Source: Euonymus europaeus (Eukaryota > Streptophyta > Magnoliopsida > Celastrales > Celastraceae). Taken from it: 64,000 bases of DNA. The position numbers and the translations under genes were made by a program. This document shows positions 13,283-24,035 of this stretch, piece by piece (positions within the stretch are counted from its first letter, which is position 1; every line of letters starts with the position of its first letter). The DNA is taken from positions 3,596,001 to 3,660,000 of the forward strand of contig OY756970.1 in NCBI GenBank assembly GCA_963580455.1, read 5' to 3'. The notes beneath the pieces were generated by a model. The model saw only the letters and a list, made by a program, of their open reading frames with translations, was not told where the DNA came from and did no database searches.

Positions 13283-13839
13283 AGATTGTGCATTAGGAAT
13301 GTTAACAACTATATTGCAGAAAGGTTTACCAAGTCATCACATTAGGAGTTGTGTTTCTATTTCATTCCAAAACTCGGGTTATCTACGTAGTTGGTTGTGT
13401 AATACATTATACTATAGATTCTGAAGCTCTAAGATCTCAATTTTGATTTCTAGTAAAATGAAACTCAACTGGTGGCTTAGAGATTCAGAAAATTGTGTTT
13501 AGGTTTGATGAAAAAGAGCGAGCGTTTTCTTCATTTCTTGATGAATAACCTGCTAAATATAGTTGCTCTAGTTAAGCAATTGTCAAAATACCCACAAGAT
13601 TGAATTGATCTCTGTCATGTTTGTCATTCTCTAATGTGATTGTTGTTTTACTCATTGTGTGCATCACAATTTTTCAAAAGCATGATTTTCTAAAATCAAT
13701 TTTTTTTAATTTTTATGGCTATGCTTTGGGTTTTGACATAATTTATTATGTCGTCGGATGAGAAATATATATATGTTTGTGGGTCTAACGGTATGAGTTT
13801 AGATCCCGTTCAAAGGATAAGCGTATCTCGTGTAATTCT
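13283..13839 (+). repeat. GRF 3'-UTR segment, copy A'
   Basis: Second copy of the sequence at 10731-11292, including the TGTGCATTAGGAATGTTAAC start and the GAAAAAGAGCGAGCGTTTTC segment, with scattered substitutions. It ends abruptly and is joined within 3 bp to repeat B'. Confidence 0.85.
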
Positions 13840-13841
13840 AA

Positions 13842-14349
13842 GGTTTTTCATTCAAGAAGCTACACCAATTCTCTTAGAAGAAAACCATTTTCATTAAGAA
13901 TCTTAATATGGTTATTTCAAGTAACCTCTCTTAACCTCTCTTCTAATTGGGTTGGGCTAAGTCTAGCCCACATGCCTAAGTCCAACATCTCTCACTCGTC
14001 CATGATGGGCTGTACTCACATCGATTAATCCGTCAATTTATTTTGAATACTTGTATAAGAAATCATTCATACAGATGAACGTATTATGCGACTTGAAGCA
14101 CATAGATATTAGGAGTTCTAATATAGAAACCTCATACATATCATATTGGAGATATCAACCTCAAAATATAATTACTCATAAAAGTGTACTTATATACCCT
14201 AAACATTTTGAATTGCATACAATTGAGTATTATTCAATCCCTCAAGAGTTTTATACTCAATCCATCACAACAATTACAAGTATTCTAAATCATATCAAAC
14301 TCTTTCAAGTGAGATGATCCCGGCCGGTGAATACAAGCAGCAAGTGCAA
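13842..14349 (+). repeat. direct repeat, copy B'
   Basis: Second copy of the 12302-12810 repeat, directly attached to A'. The A'-B' block and the A-(insert)-B block therefore look like a tandem segmental duplication. Confidence 0.75.
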
Positions 14350-14509
14350 TGCACCCCACTTTTTCCTAGTAACACCTCTAAACACACCAAAAAATCCTAG
14401 TCTTGTATAACCCCACCCTCCAACACTGTTTGAGATACATTATTTCCCTCCCACTCTCTGTTTCTACTCTTTCTCTTCTAAACAAAGATTCTTGAAATCA
14501 TCTTGGATA

Positions 14510-14765
14510 ATGAGCAGTGAGGGAGATGAATCAGACTATGGGGACTTGATGGACGAAGCGATCTTCAACGATGAAGAATTTGCAGATGAAGAGTTTGAAG
14601 ACAAGGAAGACCAAGTAAGTATTCTTCATGGCTTAGGGTTTCCATTGCTTCTTGGCGACACATTAATTGGATGTGTTCATCTTGAAGGATTGCGGGATTC
14701 TTGCAGAGGTCGCTAATCCTGTACAGATTGAGGTCGACACAACCACTCATTTTCATACTGTTATG
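14510..14765 (+). CDS. acidic protein fragment, unknown
   Basis: Two apparent exons: 14510-14614 (35 codons, from ATG to a GTAAGT donor) and 14709-14765 (19 codons, between an acceptor at GCAGAG and a GTATGT donor). The first exon is very acidic (SEGDESDYGDLMDEAIFND). It is preceded by a CT-rich leader-like stretch typical of plant 5' UTRs (14440-14480). No further exon is recognisable before repeat A'' starts at 14915. I do not recognise the family. It could be the 5' end of a gene cut off by the duplication, or a gene fragment carried by a transposon. Confidence 0.35.
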
Positions 14766-14914
14766 GTATGTATAGGTTTTTGTGTATGTGTGCTGAAATT
14801 TATACATTTGTTGAGGTATGATGGCTCATCCACAACCCTCATATGATTTAACCTGGGGCAAAGTTGAAGGCTTTGTGGGGAGATGAGGAGCCCGAAGGGC
14901 TCTGAGTCTCCCAT

Positions 14915-15356
14915 ATAGTTGTTCTAGTTAAGCAATTGTCAAAATACCCACAAGCTTGAATTGATCTTTGTCATGTTTGTGATTCTCTAATGTGATTGTT
15001 GTTTTACTCTTTTTGCGCATCACAATTTTTCAAAAGCATGATTTTCTAAAATCAATTTTTTAATTTTTATGGCTATGCATTGGATTTTGACATAATTTAT
15101 TATGTCATCGGACGAGATATATATATATATATGTTTGTAGGTCTGACGGTACGAGTTTGGATCCCGTTCAAAGGATAAGCTTGTCGCGTGTAATTCTTGA
15201 TTACTATCGTTAGAATGACTTTTTTGCACAAAGTCCCGCGCGCTTAAAAGTCCTTGAACATACTTGTTGAGTCTTTTGGGGTCCTAGGTGATAGTAATGA
15301 TATTTTTAAAAATACGAGGCTCTGGACAGTAACTCTTGTCGTCCCACCCCAAGATT
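14915..15356 (+). repeat. GRF downstream segment, copy A''
   Basis: Third copy, matching 11011-11443 and ending at CCCACCCCAAGAT as copy A does. Unlike A', it retains the distal part with GAGGCTCTGGACAGTAACTC. Confidence 0.8.
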
Positions 15357-15842
15357 TGGAGCAAATGGGGGAAGGGTTGGGCATTTTATTTTTATTTTTG
15401 TTTTATGTATTTTTTTGTACTTTATTATTTTTTTTTTATTTTGCATTTTTATAGGAAGAGAATTCGGAAAAAATGGGGTATAACAACTCTTTTATTTAAG
15501 AACCTCATCTTGGTCCTAACTAAGGCAACTCCAAATTAATGTCTTTGAATTAAATTCTCTCCAACTGTGCTCAAGTATCTACTTGAGCGCTATAACTCAA
15601 ATAGTCTCATCTCTACTCGCCTTACAAGCACTAGAGGTGATTGCTCGTGTGAGAGAGTCAATCTTAGTCTATTGATATACTTACTGAATTGTACAACTCT
15701 ACTTTTATAGTATACACTGTAAAATAAACTTTGAATAATATGCAAAACATTTAAATTATTCAACAAACTGCAAGTATTCTCATCAGACATTACATTCTAC
15801 ATAAACCTAGGGATTTTACATGTCTAATAAATACATCCCTAG
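15357..15842. other. possible copia 3' LTR, not delimited
   Basis: This lies just beyond the 3' end of the minus-strand copia RNase H frame and so should hold its 3' LTR. No TG...CA-bounded copy matching the other side could be recognised by eye. A T-rich run occurs at 15380-15450. Confidence 0.3.
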
Positions 15843-16784
15843 CTATTGGCGTGGTGAGTGGTCTGCCATCATATTGTTTGTAGAAATGTATTTTAGGATC
15901 ACGTCATTGTCAGTAATTACATCTTTAATATAGTGATATATTTTCTTGATATGTTTGGTCTTTCCATGACATTTGGGATCCTTGGAAACAACTAATGCAG
16001 CGTTGTGATCACAAAAAATTGTCACGGGTTCTGATGTCGATATGACAATTTCTAAATGCTGCAAGAAACTTCTTAACCAAACTGTATCTTGAGTTGTTGC
16101 AGAACAAGCTACATATTCAACCTCTATTGTGGAACATGCGACACATGATTGTTTTTTGCTACTGCATAGTATATCACTATCATTCAGCAAGAAAACATAT
16201 CCTAAAGTTGATTTTCACTTATCAACATCTCCTCCCCAATTAGCATCAGAGTAACCAATCAAACGCAAATTCTTCTTCCCTTTATAACATAGTATGTAGT
16301 CTGAAGTTCCTTTCAGATACCACAAAATCCTTTTGACTGTCATTTAGTGCTTTTGACCTGGGTTCTATTGATATCGGCTAACCAAACCAACAACATAACA
16401 TATACCAGGACGTGGTCACATCATTGCATACATCAAACAACCAATAGCACTGGCATAAGCTACTTTAGACATTTTCTCTCTCTTATGGAGTCTTGGGACA
16501 CAAAACAAAACTTAGGCTCGAACTTTTTTTAACAAGGGTATCCATTGACTTACTGTCTTGCATGTGATAGCGCTCTAACATCTTTTTGATGTAAGTCTCT
16601 TAAGATAGACCTAAAAGCCTTTTAGCGTGATATCTTATGATTTTCACACCAAGCAAATAGCTAGCATCACCTATATCTTTCATTTCAAAAGTTAATGATA
16701 ATCAATTCGTATTAGTGTCAAATATCTCTTTGTTATTTCCAGCTATTAGAATGTCATCGATATACAAGGAGAAAATTACAAACT
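15843..16784 (-). pseudogene. copia RT C-terminus and RNase H relic
   Basis: The 15843-16190 frame is the copia RNase H tail, with SSKKQSCVACSTIEVEY, KHIKKIYHYIKD and a final MADHSPRQ, the usual end of copia polyproteins. Upstream on the minus strand the catalytic YIDD of RT is readable at about 16750-16765. Stops and frameshifts separate the pieces. The left edge of the LINE insertion is at about 16785. Confidence 0.85.
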
Positions 16785-17277
16785 TGTTCATTGCTTGTAT
16801 AGAGTATTTTTCGAGGCAATTAGCTGATGTTGCTACTCATCCTTATTATAAATTTCATCCTAAATGTGAGGTACTGAGGCTCACTTAGCTTTTGCTAATG
16901 ATGTTCTAATAATATCTCAAGGTGATGCTACTTCTATTGATATCCTTTATAGTGAACTTCTGGTTTTTGGAAGGGTTTCTAGCTTACACATCAATGCCTC
17001 AAAATCTTCAGTTTACTTTAGTGGGGTTAATCAACTTATCAAAGAAAGGATTATGCAATCTGTAGGGTTTTCTAAGGGTACATTTCCCTTTACCTACCTT
17101 GGCGTTCCCTTAAGTCCTCATATATTGCTTGTCAGCCAATTTACTCATCTCTTTCAGAAAGTGTAGTCCTTTATCCAACTCTGGATGGGGAAGAGCCTCT
17201 CCTATATTGGCAGGCTTGAATTGATTTGATCCGTCCTTCAAGGGATTGAATAATTTTGGATGGGGATATTCCCATCG

Positions 17278-18868
17278 TGTAATATCCCGAACCCAAAATT
17301 TTAAAAAAATATAATAATTTTTCAAATTTAATATTTTTAATAAATACTACATATTATTAGAAAAATATAGGCTCAAGAATCACTGAAATCGGAGTTGAAT
17401 TGGATTTGTTACGAATTATGGAAGTTTAAGTAAATATAGGGAAAGACGAAGGGCAAAATGGTAATTTACCAGAAAATCTGGCATATACCAGATTTTCCAG
17501 TGGGTTTCCGGCAGTAGCAACGTAAGAGAGAGAGATGGGAGAATTTTGAATGGGTTTTTCGTGTTTGTGGTCCGATTGGGGCAAGTGAGGTATCAAATTG
17601 AAGCTTGTGGAGAGAGGAGCAAAACCCAACCGGAATCGTCGTCATCGGACCACCGTAGACGGCGGAATCAGGCGGCGAAGTTTCGGTTTTTCAAAATTTC
17701 AAAGCTCGATCCCGGTCGATTCAGTAGGAATTTTGGAACGAGGCAAGTACCATTAGATTTCTGTTGTTGTGGGCTTCATTTTGATGTAGGAGTGACCGGA
17801 AACTTTCGCCGGAAAAGTGGATTCCGGCGACCGGCCGGCCGAGTTGACTTAGCTCCGGCGAGTTGACTCGGGTTTGACCGAGTTGACCCGTTGACTCGGG
17901 TTTGACCCGTTTTGACCGTGGACTATTTGACCCGGTTTGACCGTTGACTTTTAGGTTGACTTTTGGTTGACTTTTACGTATTTTGACTGTCGTGTATACG
18001 TATCCGTATTTTGATGCAGGAGGTTGATTTGGAGTTTTCAGACGTATTACAGATTAGCTTAGTCGACATTTCAAGTAGGCTCGATCCTCATCCAATCTGG
18101 GGAGTACCTGGACTGGGAGACACCTTGCGGGGATCAGGGTGGGTCCAGGGGAGGATTTTCTGTTGTTATTTGGATATGAGTTGATACGGATTTGTGTTGA
18201 TACGGATTTGAGTTTGATTATGGTTGAGTACTGATTTGAGAGTTGTACTTGAGGATGGTAGTGGTGGAGCCTACTCGGCATCTACCCTACGGATTGACTG
18301 ATTGTGATGAGTTGTGATGTGTACCACTTATGATTTCTCTATATGCATTCTATATCATACAGACTTTCTTACTTTATCTCTGATTTACTGGAGTTCGGTG
18401 ATACGGGAGTGTATCACTATTTGAGTTTCTGTTCATCTCACTTACCTCTTGAGCTTTTACTTTCCGTTTATTCTGATGATTGATATTCCTCTATATCCCT
18501 ACTGAGCTTTGTAGCTCATCCCTTTCATTCACATGTTTTCAGGTGAGATAGCCGGAGTGGATGATCAGCGCAGGGATGCGTGAGGCGTGATGTAGCTGGT
18601 GGGAATGGTTTGTCTGTCTGTAGTATCTGTGTTTTGTACGGTATTCCGTATCTATGTGATATTCCGCTGTAGACTCTGGTTTGTATGTTACATTCCATTA
18701 TGGCAGTATTTGGGATTTGGTTGAGACATATATATGTGAGATTACTTATGTAGTGTTTGGGTAGCTTGGGGTGTAAATCCGGTTCGGGGAACGGAGGAGT
18801 TCCCTGCCGGTCACGTCTCTGGGATTCATGGGTGCTCATCTGCACCTATCTGGGAGAGGGGCGTGACA
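17278..18868 (+). repeat. Tekay 5' LTR (1,591 bp, internally deleted)
   Basis: Begins TGTAATATC and ends GTGACA. Compared with the 3' LTR it lacks 569 bp (the 24852-25420 equivalent) at a GTAGG microhomology (18075-18079), and 19 bp in the TTGAC-rich part. A dense W-box array lies at 17844-17988. Confidence 0.93.
17844..17988 (+). promoter_or_regulatory. W-box core array in 5' LTR
   Basis: Thirteen TTGAC[C/T] cores in about 145 bp, for example GAGTTGACTCGG, GGTTTGACCG and GGTTGACTTTT. TTGAC[C/T] is the WRKY factor binding core. WRKY responsiveness of this LTR is inferred from motif density only. Confidence 0.6.
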
Positions 18869-18871
18869 GTT

Positions 18872-18883
18872 TGGTATCAGAGG
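18872..18883 (+). other. primer-binding site (tRNA-iMet)
   Basis: TGGTATCAGAGG, three bases after the 5' LTR, matches the complement of the 3' end of initiator methionine tRNA used by most plant Ty3/gypsy elements (11 of 12 positions of TGGTATCAGAGC). Confidence 0.88.
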
Positions 18884-19030
18884 ATGGTTAGTTAGTTTTT
18901 GGAGTGGGTATTCGGTTTATTTTGTTTTTCCCCAGCTACACATCACGCGCTTCCCGGCTGATCTGGTGAGTTATTCTTTCTTTTACGTTTTGGGTATTTG
19001 ACTTATGTAGTTATACGTTACGTTTCAGAT

Positions 19031-22000
19031 ATGGTAGACACACGTAGTACACGCGTTCGGGGTGGACGTGCCACCCGTGGACGTGGGCGGGGTAGAGGTG
19101 AGATTCCAGATACCGTTGATGAGGTCGAGTTACCGATACCTGAGGAGGTTCCGGTTGTTAGAGGTCGAGGGCGCGGTCGAGGTAGAGCACGTGGTCGTGG
19201 ACGGGGTCGCGGCCATGCTGTTCAAGATCAGGTAGTGGAGCCGGAGCAGGTACCGACTCAGGTAGCACCCGTAGGTGTGGAGGGTGCGATAGAGACTTTA
19301 CAGCAGCAGTATAAAGACATGACGAGCATGATACAGACCATAGGTCAGGCAGTAGCTGCTTTAGCTTCACAGATTACACCGCAGCCTATTACCGGTACTC
19401 AGGGACAGACAGTTCCAGCAGTTACACCAGAGTTAGTCGGTGCATCTGTTCAGCTACCGCTGGTTATTCAGTCAGGAGCAGGTCAGATAGTTCCAGCGCA
19501 GGCAGCACCACTAGCAGTTGACCCTTCCATCACTGAGTTAGCTCAGTTGAGGAAGACGAGACCTCCAGTGTATCGAGGAGTGGTAGATCCTAAGGCAGCC
19601 GAGGATTGGTTGCGACAGCTGAGGAGGCAGATGGTGACGCTCAGGATACCTGATCAGAGGAGAGCTTTGTTGGCTTCAGCATTTTTAGAGGATGATGCTT
19701 ATGTCTGGTGGGAGAGTATGACTATTGGTAGGGAGAGTATGGAGATTCCATGGACGGAGTTTGAGACTCTGTTTCTTGCACAGTATGTTCCTCAGGCCAT
19801 TCGCGTTGCGAAGGCCAAGGAGTTTCTGGAGTTGATTCAGAGTAGAGATATGACGGTGTCACAGTATCAGGCACGGTTTGAGGAGCTTGGCCGATATGGA
19901 GAGGAGTACATTGCCACTGAGGAGAAGAAGATACTGAGATTTCAGCGCGGGCTGAAACCCCGCATTTCAGAGCGTTTAGCAGGGATGATGGTTCGTACTT
20001 ATCGGGAGTCCATTGATAGGGCACTTGATATAGAGAGGAGCATGGTTGATTCACAGGATTATTGGGAGCTCCATAAGAGGAAGTACGGAGATACTTCTTC
20101 TGCCTCAGGGAGCAGTAGTAGACAGAGGACTGAGGGTCAGAGACAGAGACCCAGATCGGATCAGGGGCAGAGATTCCAGGACAGGAGACAGGACCGTCCG
20201 AGTCAGCAGCAGAGTTCTCAGAGACAGGGACAGCAGGGTCCGCAGCAGCGACAGCAGGGTCCACGACAGGGACAGGGGTCCATATCTGGATTGTATTGTT
20301 ATGCGTGTGGTCATACTGGGCACATGATATCGGACTGTCCCAGGGCGGATAGCCCATTGTGTTTCTCTTGTGGACTACCAGGACATGTTCAGAGGTATTG
20401 CCCGAGGAGTCGTACAGCACCATCAGGCAGAGGACAGGGAGCCCCAGCACTTGCAGCACCAGCACCTAGAGCTCCAGCAGGCAGAGGGGCCAGACCTCCA
20501 GCACCACCAGTGAGACAGCAGCAGCAGCAGCAGAGGCAGGGCCAGAGAGCTGGAGTTTATGCAGTTGCACTCGAGCCAGCACCAGATCGTGATTTTATTG
20601 GAGGTAGAGTTTTACTTTTCAGTTCTTGGGCTCGTGTTTTATTTGATACCGGTGCCACACATTCGTTTATTTCTACATCATTCGTTGAGACATTGGGGTT
20701 AGAGATTTCGGATTTGGATAGGAGATTGGTAGTGGATTCTCCGTTGGGTTCAGGTACTGTGGTGAGGAGCATTTGTAGGGGTTGTATTTTTCGATTTGCT
20801 GATCACGAGTTCCGAGCAGATTTATACGTTATGGATTTCACTGACTATGATGTGATACTTGGATTGGACTGGTTGACTGACTATGATGCTGTGATAGATT
20901 GTACAGAGCGTAGGGTCACGCTGACATCACCATCTGGGCGAGTTAGTTTTTGTGGGTCGCGGGTTGTTACATGTTCTCACTTTCTTGACAACCCACGATA
21001 TACTGACTGTCTAGTGGCGAGCTTGACTTCTACATCGGAGATTGAGGCTAGTACGGCTGTGCCAGTGGTAGAGGAGTATTTAGATGTATTTCCTGATGAG
21101 TTACCAGGATTATCACCACAGCGAGAGATTGATTTTGTGATTGAGTTATATCCGGGTACAGACCTGATTTCTATTCCACCGTATAGGATGGCTCCAGCAG
21201 AGTTGAGGGAGTTGGATAGGCAGTTGCGGGAGTTGCAGGGTCTAGGATTTATCAGACCCAGTACTTCACCATGGGGTGCTCCAGTCCTCTTCGTGAAGAA
21301 GAATGACGGATCGATGAGGATGTGTGTGGACTACAGGAAGTTGAATAGGGTGACTGTGAAGAATAAGTACCCGTTACCGAGGATAAATGATTTGTTTGAT
21401 CAATTGAGGGGTAGTCACTATTACTCCAAGATTGATCTCAGGTCAGGTTATCACCAGTTGAGGATTCGAGAGGAGGACATATCGAAGACGGCATTTCGTA
21501 CTCGATATGGTCATTATGAGTTTCTGGTCATGCCGTTTGGGCTGACCAATGCCCCAGCAGCTTTTATGGATTTGATGCATAGAGTGTTCAGACAGTATCT
21601 TGACCAGTTTGTGATAGTCTTCATCGATGATATATTGGTGTATTCGGCCACAGAGGAGGAGCATATGGGGCATTTGGAGATTGTTCTGCAGACACTCAGA
21701 GAGCATCAGTTGTATGCCAAGCTGAGTAAGTGCGAGTTTTGGGCAACTCAGGTGAAATTCTTGGGGCATGTGATATCCAGAGATGGAGTGGCAGTGGATC
21801 CTGCCAAGGTGGAGGCTGTGTTGGATTGGAGGACTCCGAGGACAGTGGGAGAGATTCGTAGTTTCCTGGGATTAGCAGGTTACTACAGGAGGTTTATAGA
21901 GGGATTTTCACGGATTGCTTCACCGATGACTGAGTTGACGCGGAAGGGTGTTCCTTTCGTGTGGACTGATAGATGTGAGCAGGCTTTTCGGGAGCTGAAG

Positions 22001-23935
22001 ACCCGACTCACATCACCTCCAGTCCTGACTATTCCAGATAGTGGTATTGGTTATCATGTATATTGTGATGCTTCAGGGATTGGTTTAGGTTGTGTGCTTA
22101 TGCAGCAGGATAGGGTGGTGGAGTATACTTCACGACTGTTGAAGCCACATGAGAGGAATTATCCTGTACATGATTTGGAGTTGGCTGCTATAGTGTTCGC
22201 ACTTAAGCAGTGGAGACATTACCTTTATGGGGAGCAGTTTGAGGTGTTTTCAGATCACAGGAGTTTACGACACTTATTTACACAGAAGGATCTGAATCAG
22301 AGGCAGCGGAGATGGATGGAGTACCTTGGAGATTATGATTTCTCATTGCAGTATCATCCAGGCAAGGCCAATGTGGTGGCTGACGCATTGAGTAGGAAGT
22401 TGGCAGTGGCACGACTGTCACTGCGGGAGTTTGAGTTGGTGGACATCATTGGGCAGTACCGACTAGATGTTAGTGACAGGGGTGATAGATGTTCCCTGAG
22501 CAGTTTGGTGAGTCGTCCAGCACTAGTACAGAAGGTGTTGGATGCACAGCTTGGTGATGCGATGTTTGATGATATTGAGGATATGGATGGTTGGATTCGA
22601 GGTGTTGATGGAGGAGTTCGTTTTAGAAGCCGATTGGTGGTTCCAGAAGATGTTGAGTTGAGAGATGAGATACTTAGAGAGGCACATTATTCTCAGTTCG
22701 CGATACATCCTGGTGCTACTAAGATGTATCGAGATGTACGGAGACAGTATTGGTGGAGCGGACTGAAGAGAGATGTGGCCCAGACGGTGTTGAGATGTCT
22801 TACCTGTCAGCAGGTGAAGGCAGAGCATAGGAGACCTCCTGGATTGTTACAGCCGCTTCCATTGCCTGAGTGGAAGTGGGAGCATGTGTGCATGGATTTT
22901 GTGATGGGTTTACCGAGGACTGTGAGGAGACATGATACTGTGTGGGTTGTTGTTGATAGATTGACGAAGACTGCTCACTTTTTACCGATTCAGCAGACTG
23001 ACTCGGTGGAGACACTTACTAGACTTTACATTCGAGAGGTCGTACGGCTACATGGGGTACCCGTGTCCATTGTATCCGACAGGGATCCTCGTTTCACTTC
23101 TCGCTTTTGGAGCAGTTTTCAGGACACCCTGGGGACGATGTTGAGTTTTAGTACAGCGTTTCACCCACAGACTGACGGTCGGAGTGAGATGACTATACAG
23201 ATTTTGGAGGACATGCTTCGGTCGTGTGTTATGGATTTCAGGGGTGATTGGGAGACGCATATTCCACTGGTAGAGTTTGTGTATAACAACTCTTATCAGA
23301 GTAGTATTCAGATGGCACCATTTGAGGCACTTTATGGTAGACCATGTAGGTCACCACTTTGTTGGTCGGAGGTTGGGGACAGACCCCTGTTGGGACCAGA
23401 TTTGATTCAGCAGACCACTGAGGCTGTGGCAGTTATCAGACAGCGACTTCTGACGGCTCAGTCACGTCAGAAGAGTTATGCAGATCGTAGGCGGAGACCT
23501 CTAGAGTTCCAGGTGGGTGATCATGTATTCCTCAAGGTCAGTCCGAAGCGAGGGATACAGCGTTTTGGTAGATCTGGGAAGTTGACTCCTAGGTTTATTG
23601 GACCATTTGAGATCTTGGAGAGAGTAGGGAGTTTGGCTTATAGGTTGGCATTGCCACCACAGTTGTCCGGAGTTCATGGTGTATTTCATGTTTCTATGTT
23701 ACGGAGGTATCATCGGGATCCTTCCCATATTATTGATTGGTCGACTCTGGAGATTGGAGAGGATGCTACTTATGAGGTACGTCCGGTTCAGATTTTGGAT
23801 AGCCAGATACGGAGATTACGTTCGAAGACCATACCCTTAGTTAAGGTGTTATGGCAGCATTATGGAGTTCAGGAGGCTACCTGGGAGGTAGAGTCAGATA
23901 TGCGGGAGCGCTATTCAGACTTGTTTACGACCTAG
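19031..23935 (+). CDS. Tekay Gag-Pol polyprotein with chromodomain
   Basis: Single open frame of 1,634 aa from the ATG at 19031 (MVDTRSTRV); 5' in-frame sequence lacks an ATG. Domains by approximate residue: Arg/Gly-rich N-terminus (1-60), gag capsid (about 150-350), two CX2CX4HX4C zinc knuckles (about 421-465), aspartic protease with DTGA (about 538), reverse transcriptase with FIDD at about 863, RNase H (about 1010-1130), integrase HHCC zinc finger (1217-1260) and DDE core (about 1287, 1349, 1385), and C-terminal chromodomain (about 1580-1633, with [10 protein letters not shown] and WEVESDM). Gag and pol share one frame, so no frameshift is needed. No stop or frameshift was seen, so the element may encode functional enzymes. 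The chromodomain is thought to steer integration to heterochromatin. Confidence 0.95.
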   Translation: MVDTRSTRVRGGRATRGRGRGRGEIPDTVDEVELPIPEEVPVVRGRGRGRGRARGRGRGRGHAVQDQVVEPEQVPTQVAPVGVEGAIETLQQQYKDMTSMIQTIGQAVAALASQITPQPITGTQGQTVPAVTPELVGASVQLPLVIQSGAGQIVPAQAAPLAVDPSITELAQLRKTRPPVYRGVVDPKAAEDWLRQLRRQMVTLRIPDQRRALLASAFLEDDAYVWWESMTIGRESMEIPWTEFETLFLAQYVPQAIRVAKAKEFLELIQSRDMTVSQYQARFEELGRYGEEYIATEEKKILRFQRGLKPRISERLAGMMVRTYRESIDRALDIERSMVDSQDYWELHKRKYGDTSSASGSSSRQRTEGQRQRPRSDQGQRFQDRRQDRPSQQQSSQRQGQQGPQQRQQGPRQGQGSISGLYCYACGHTGHMISDCPRADSPLCFSCGLPGHVQRYCPRSRTAPSGRGQGAPALAAPAPRAPAGRGARPPAPPVRQQQQQQRQGQRAGVYAVALEPAPDRDFIGGRVLLFSSWARVLFDTGATHSFISTSFVETLGLEISDLDRRLVVDSPLGSGTVVRSICRGCIFRFADHEFRADLYVMDFTDYDVILGLDWLTDYDAVIDCTERRVTLTSPSGRVSFCGSRVVTCSHFLDNPRYTDCLVASLTSTSEIEASTAVPVVEEYLDVFPDELPGLSPQREIDFVIELYPGTDLISIPPYRMAPAELRELDRQLRELQGLGFIRPSTSPWGAPVLFVKKNDGSMRMCVDYRKLNRVTVKNKYPLPRINDLFDQLRGSHYYSKIDLRSGYHQLRIREEDISKTAFRTRYGHYEFLVMPFGLTNAPAAFMDLMHRVFRQYLDQFVIVFIDDILVYSATEEEHMGHLEIVLQTLREHQLYAKLSKCEFWATQVKFLGHVISRDGVAVDPAKVEAVLDWRTPRTVGEIRSFLGLAGYYRRFIEGFSRIASPMTELTRKGVPFVWTDRCEQAFRELKTRLTSPPVLTIPDSGIGYHVYCDASGIGLGCVLMQQDRVVEYTSRLLKPHERNYPVHDLELAAIVFALKQWRHYLYGEQFEVFSDHRSLRHLFTQKDLNQRQRRWMEYLGDYDFSLQYHPGKANVVADALSRKLAVARLSLREFELVDIIGQYRLDVSDRGDRCSLSSLVSRPALVQKVLDAQLGDAMFDDIEDMDGWIRGVDGGVRFRSRLVVPEDVELRDEILREAHYSQFAIHPGATKMYRDVRRQYWWSGLKRDVAQTVLRCLTCQQVKAEHRRPPGLLQPLPLPEWKWEHVCMDFVMGLPRTVRRHDTVWVVVDRLTKTAHFLPIQQTDSVETLTRLYIREVVRLHGVPVSIVSDRDPRFTSRFWSSFQDTLGTMLSFSTAFHPQTDGRSEMTIQILEDMLRSCVMDFRGDWETHIPLVEFVYNNSYQSSIQMAPFEALYGRPCRSPLCWSEVGDRPLLGPDLIQQTTEAVAVIRQRLLTAQSRQKSYADRRRRPLEFQVGDHVFLKVSPKRGIQRFGRSGKLTPRFIGPFEILERVGSLAYRLALPPQLSGVHGVFHVSMLRRYHRDPSHIIDWSTLEIGEDATYEVRPVQILDSQIRRLRSKTIPLVKVLWQHYGVQEATWEVESDMRERYSDLFTT

Positions 23936-24022
23936 GTATTTTTCGTATTTTATACTAATTATTTTACCTTTGAGTACTTAATAATTACCCTTTAGGTAAT
24001 TTCGAGGACGAAATTGTTTTCT

Positions 24023-24035
24023 AAGGGTGGGAGGA
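24023..24035 (+). other. polypurine tract
   Basis: AAGGGTGGGAGGA directly abuts the 3' LTR and is the expected plus-strand primer for reverse transcription; one T interrupts the purines. Confidence 0.8.

Noticed and set aside
17546..17866. 106-codon open frame, repeated identically at 24304-24624
   Set aside because: It lies within the LTRs, so the duplication is explained by LTR identity; no start context, domain or conservation is evident. The antisense LTR frames at 18525-18845 and 25871-26191 are rejected for the same reason.
19722..20465. 247-codon antisense frame within gag
   Set aside because: Shadow of the sense Gag-Pol frame, low-complexity composition and no domain.
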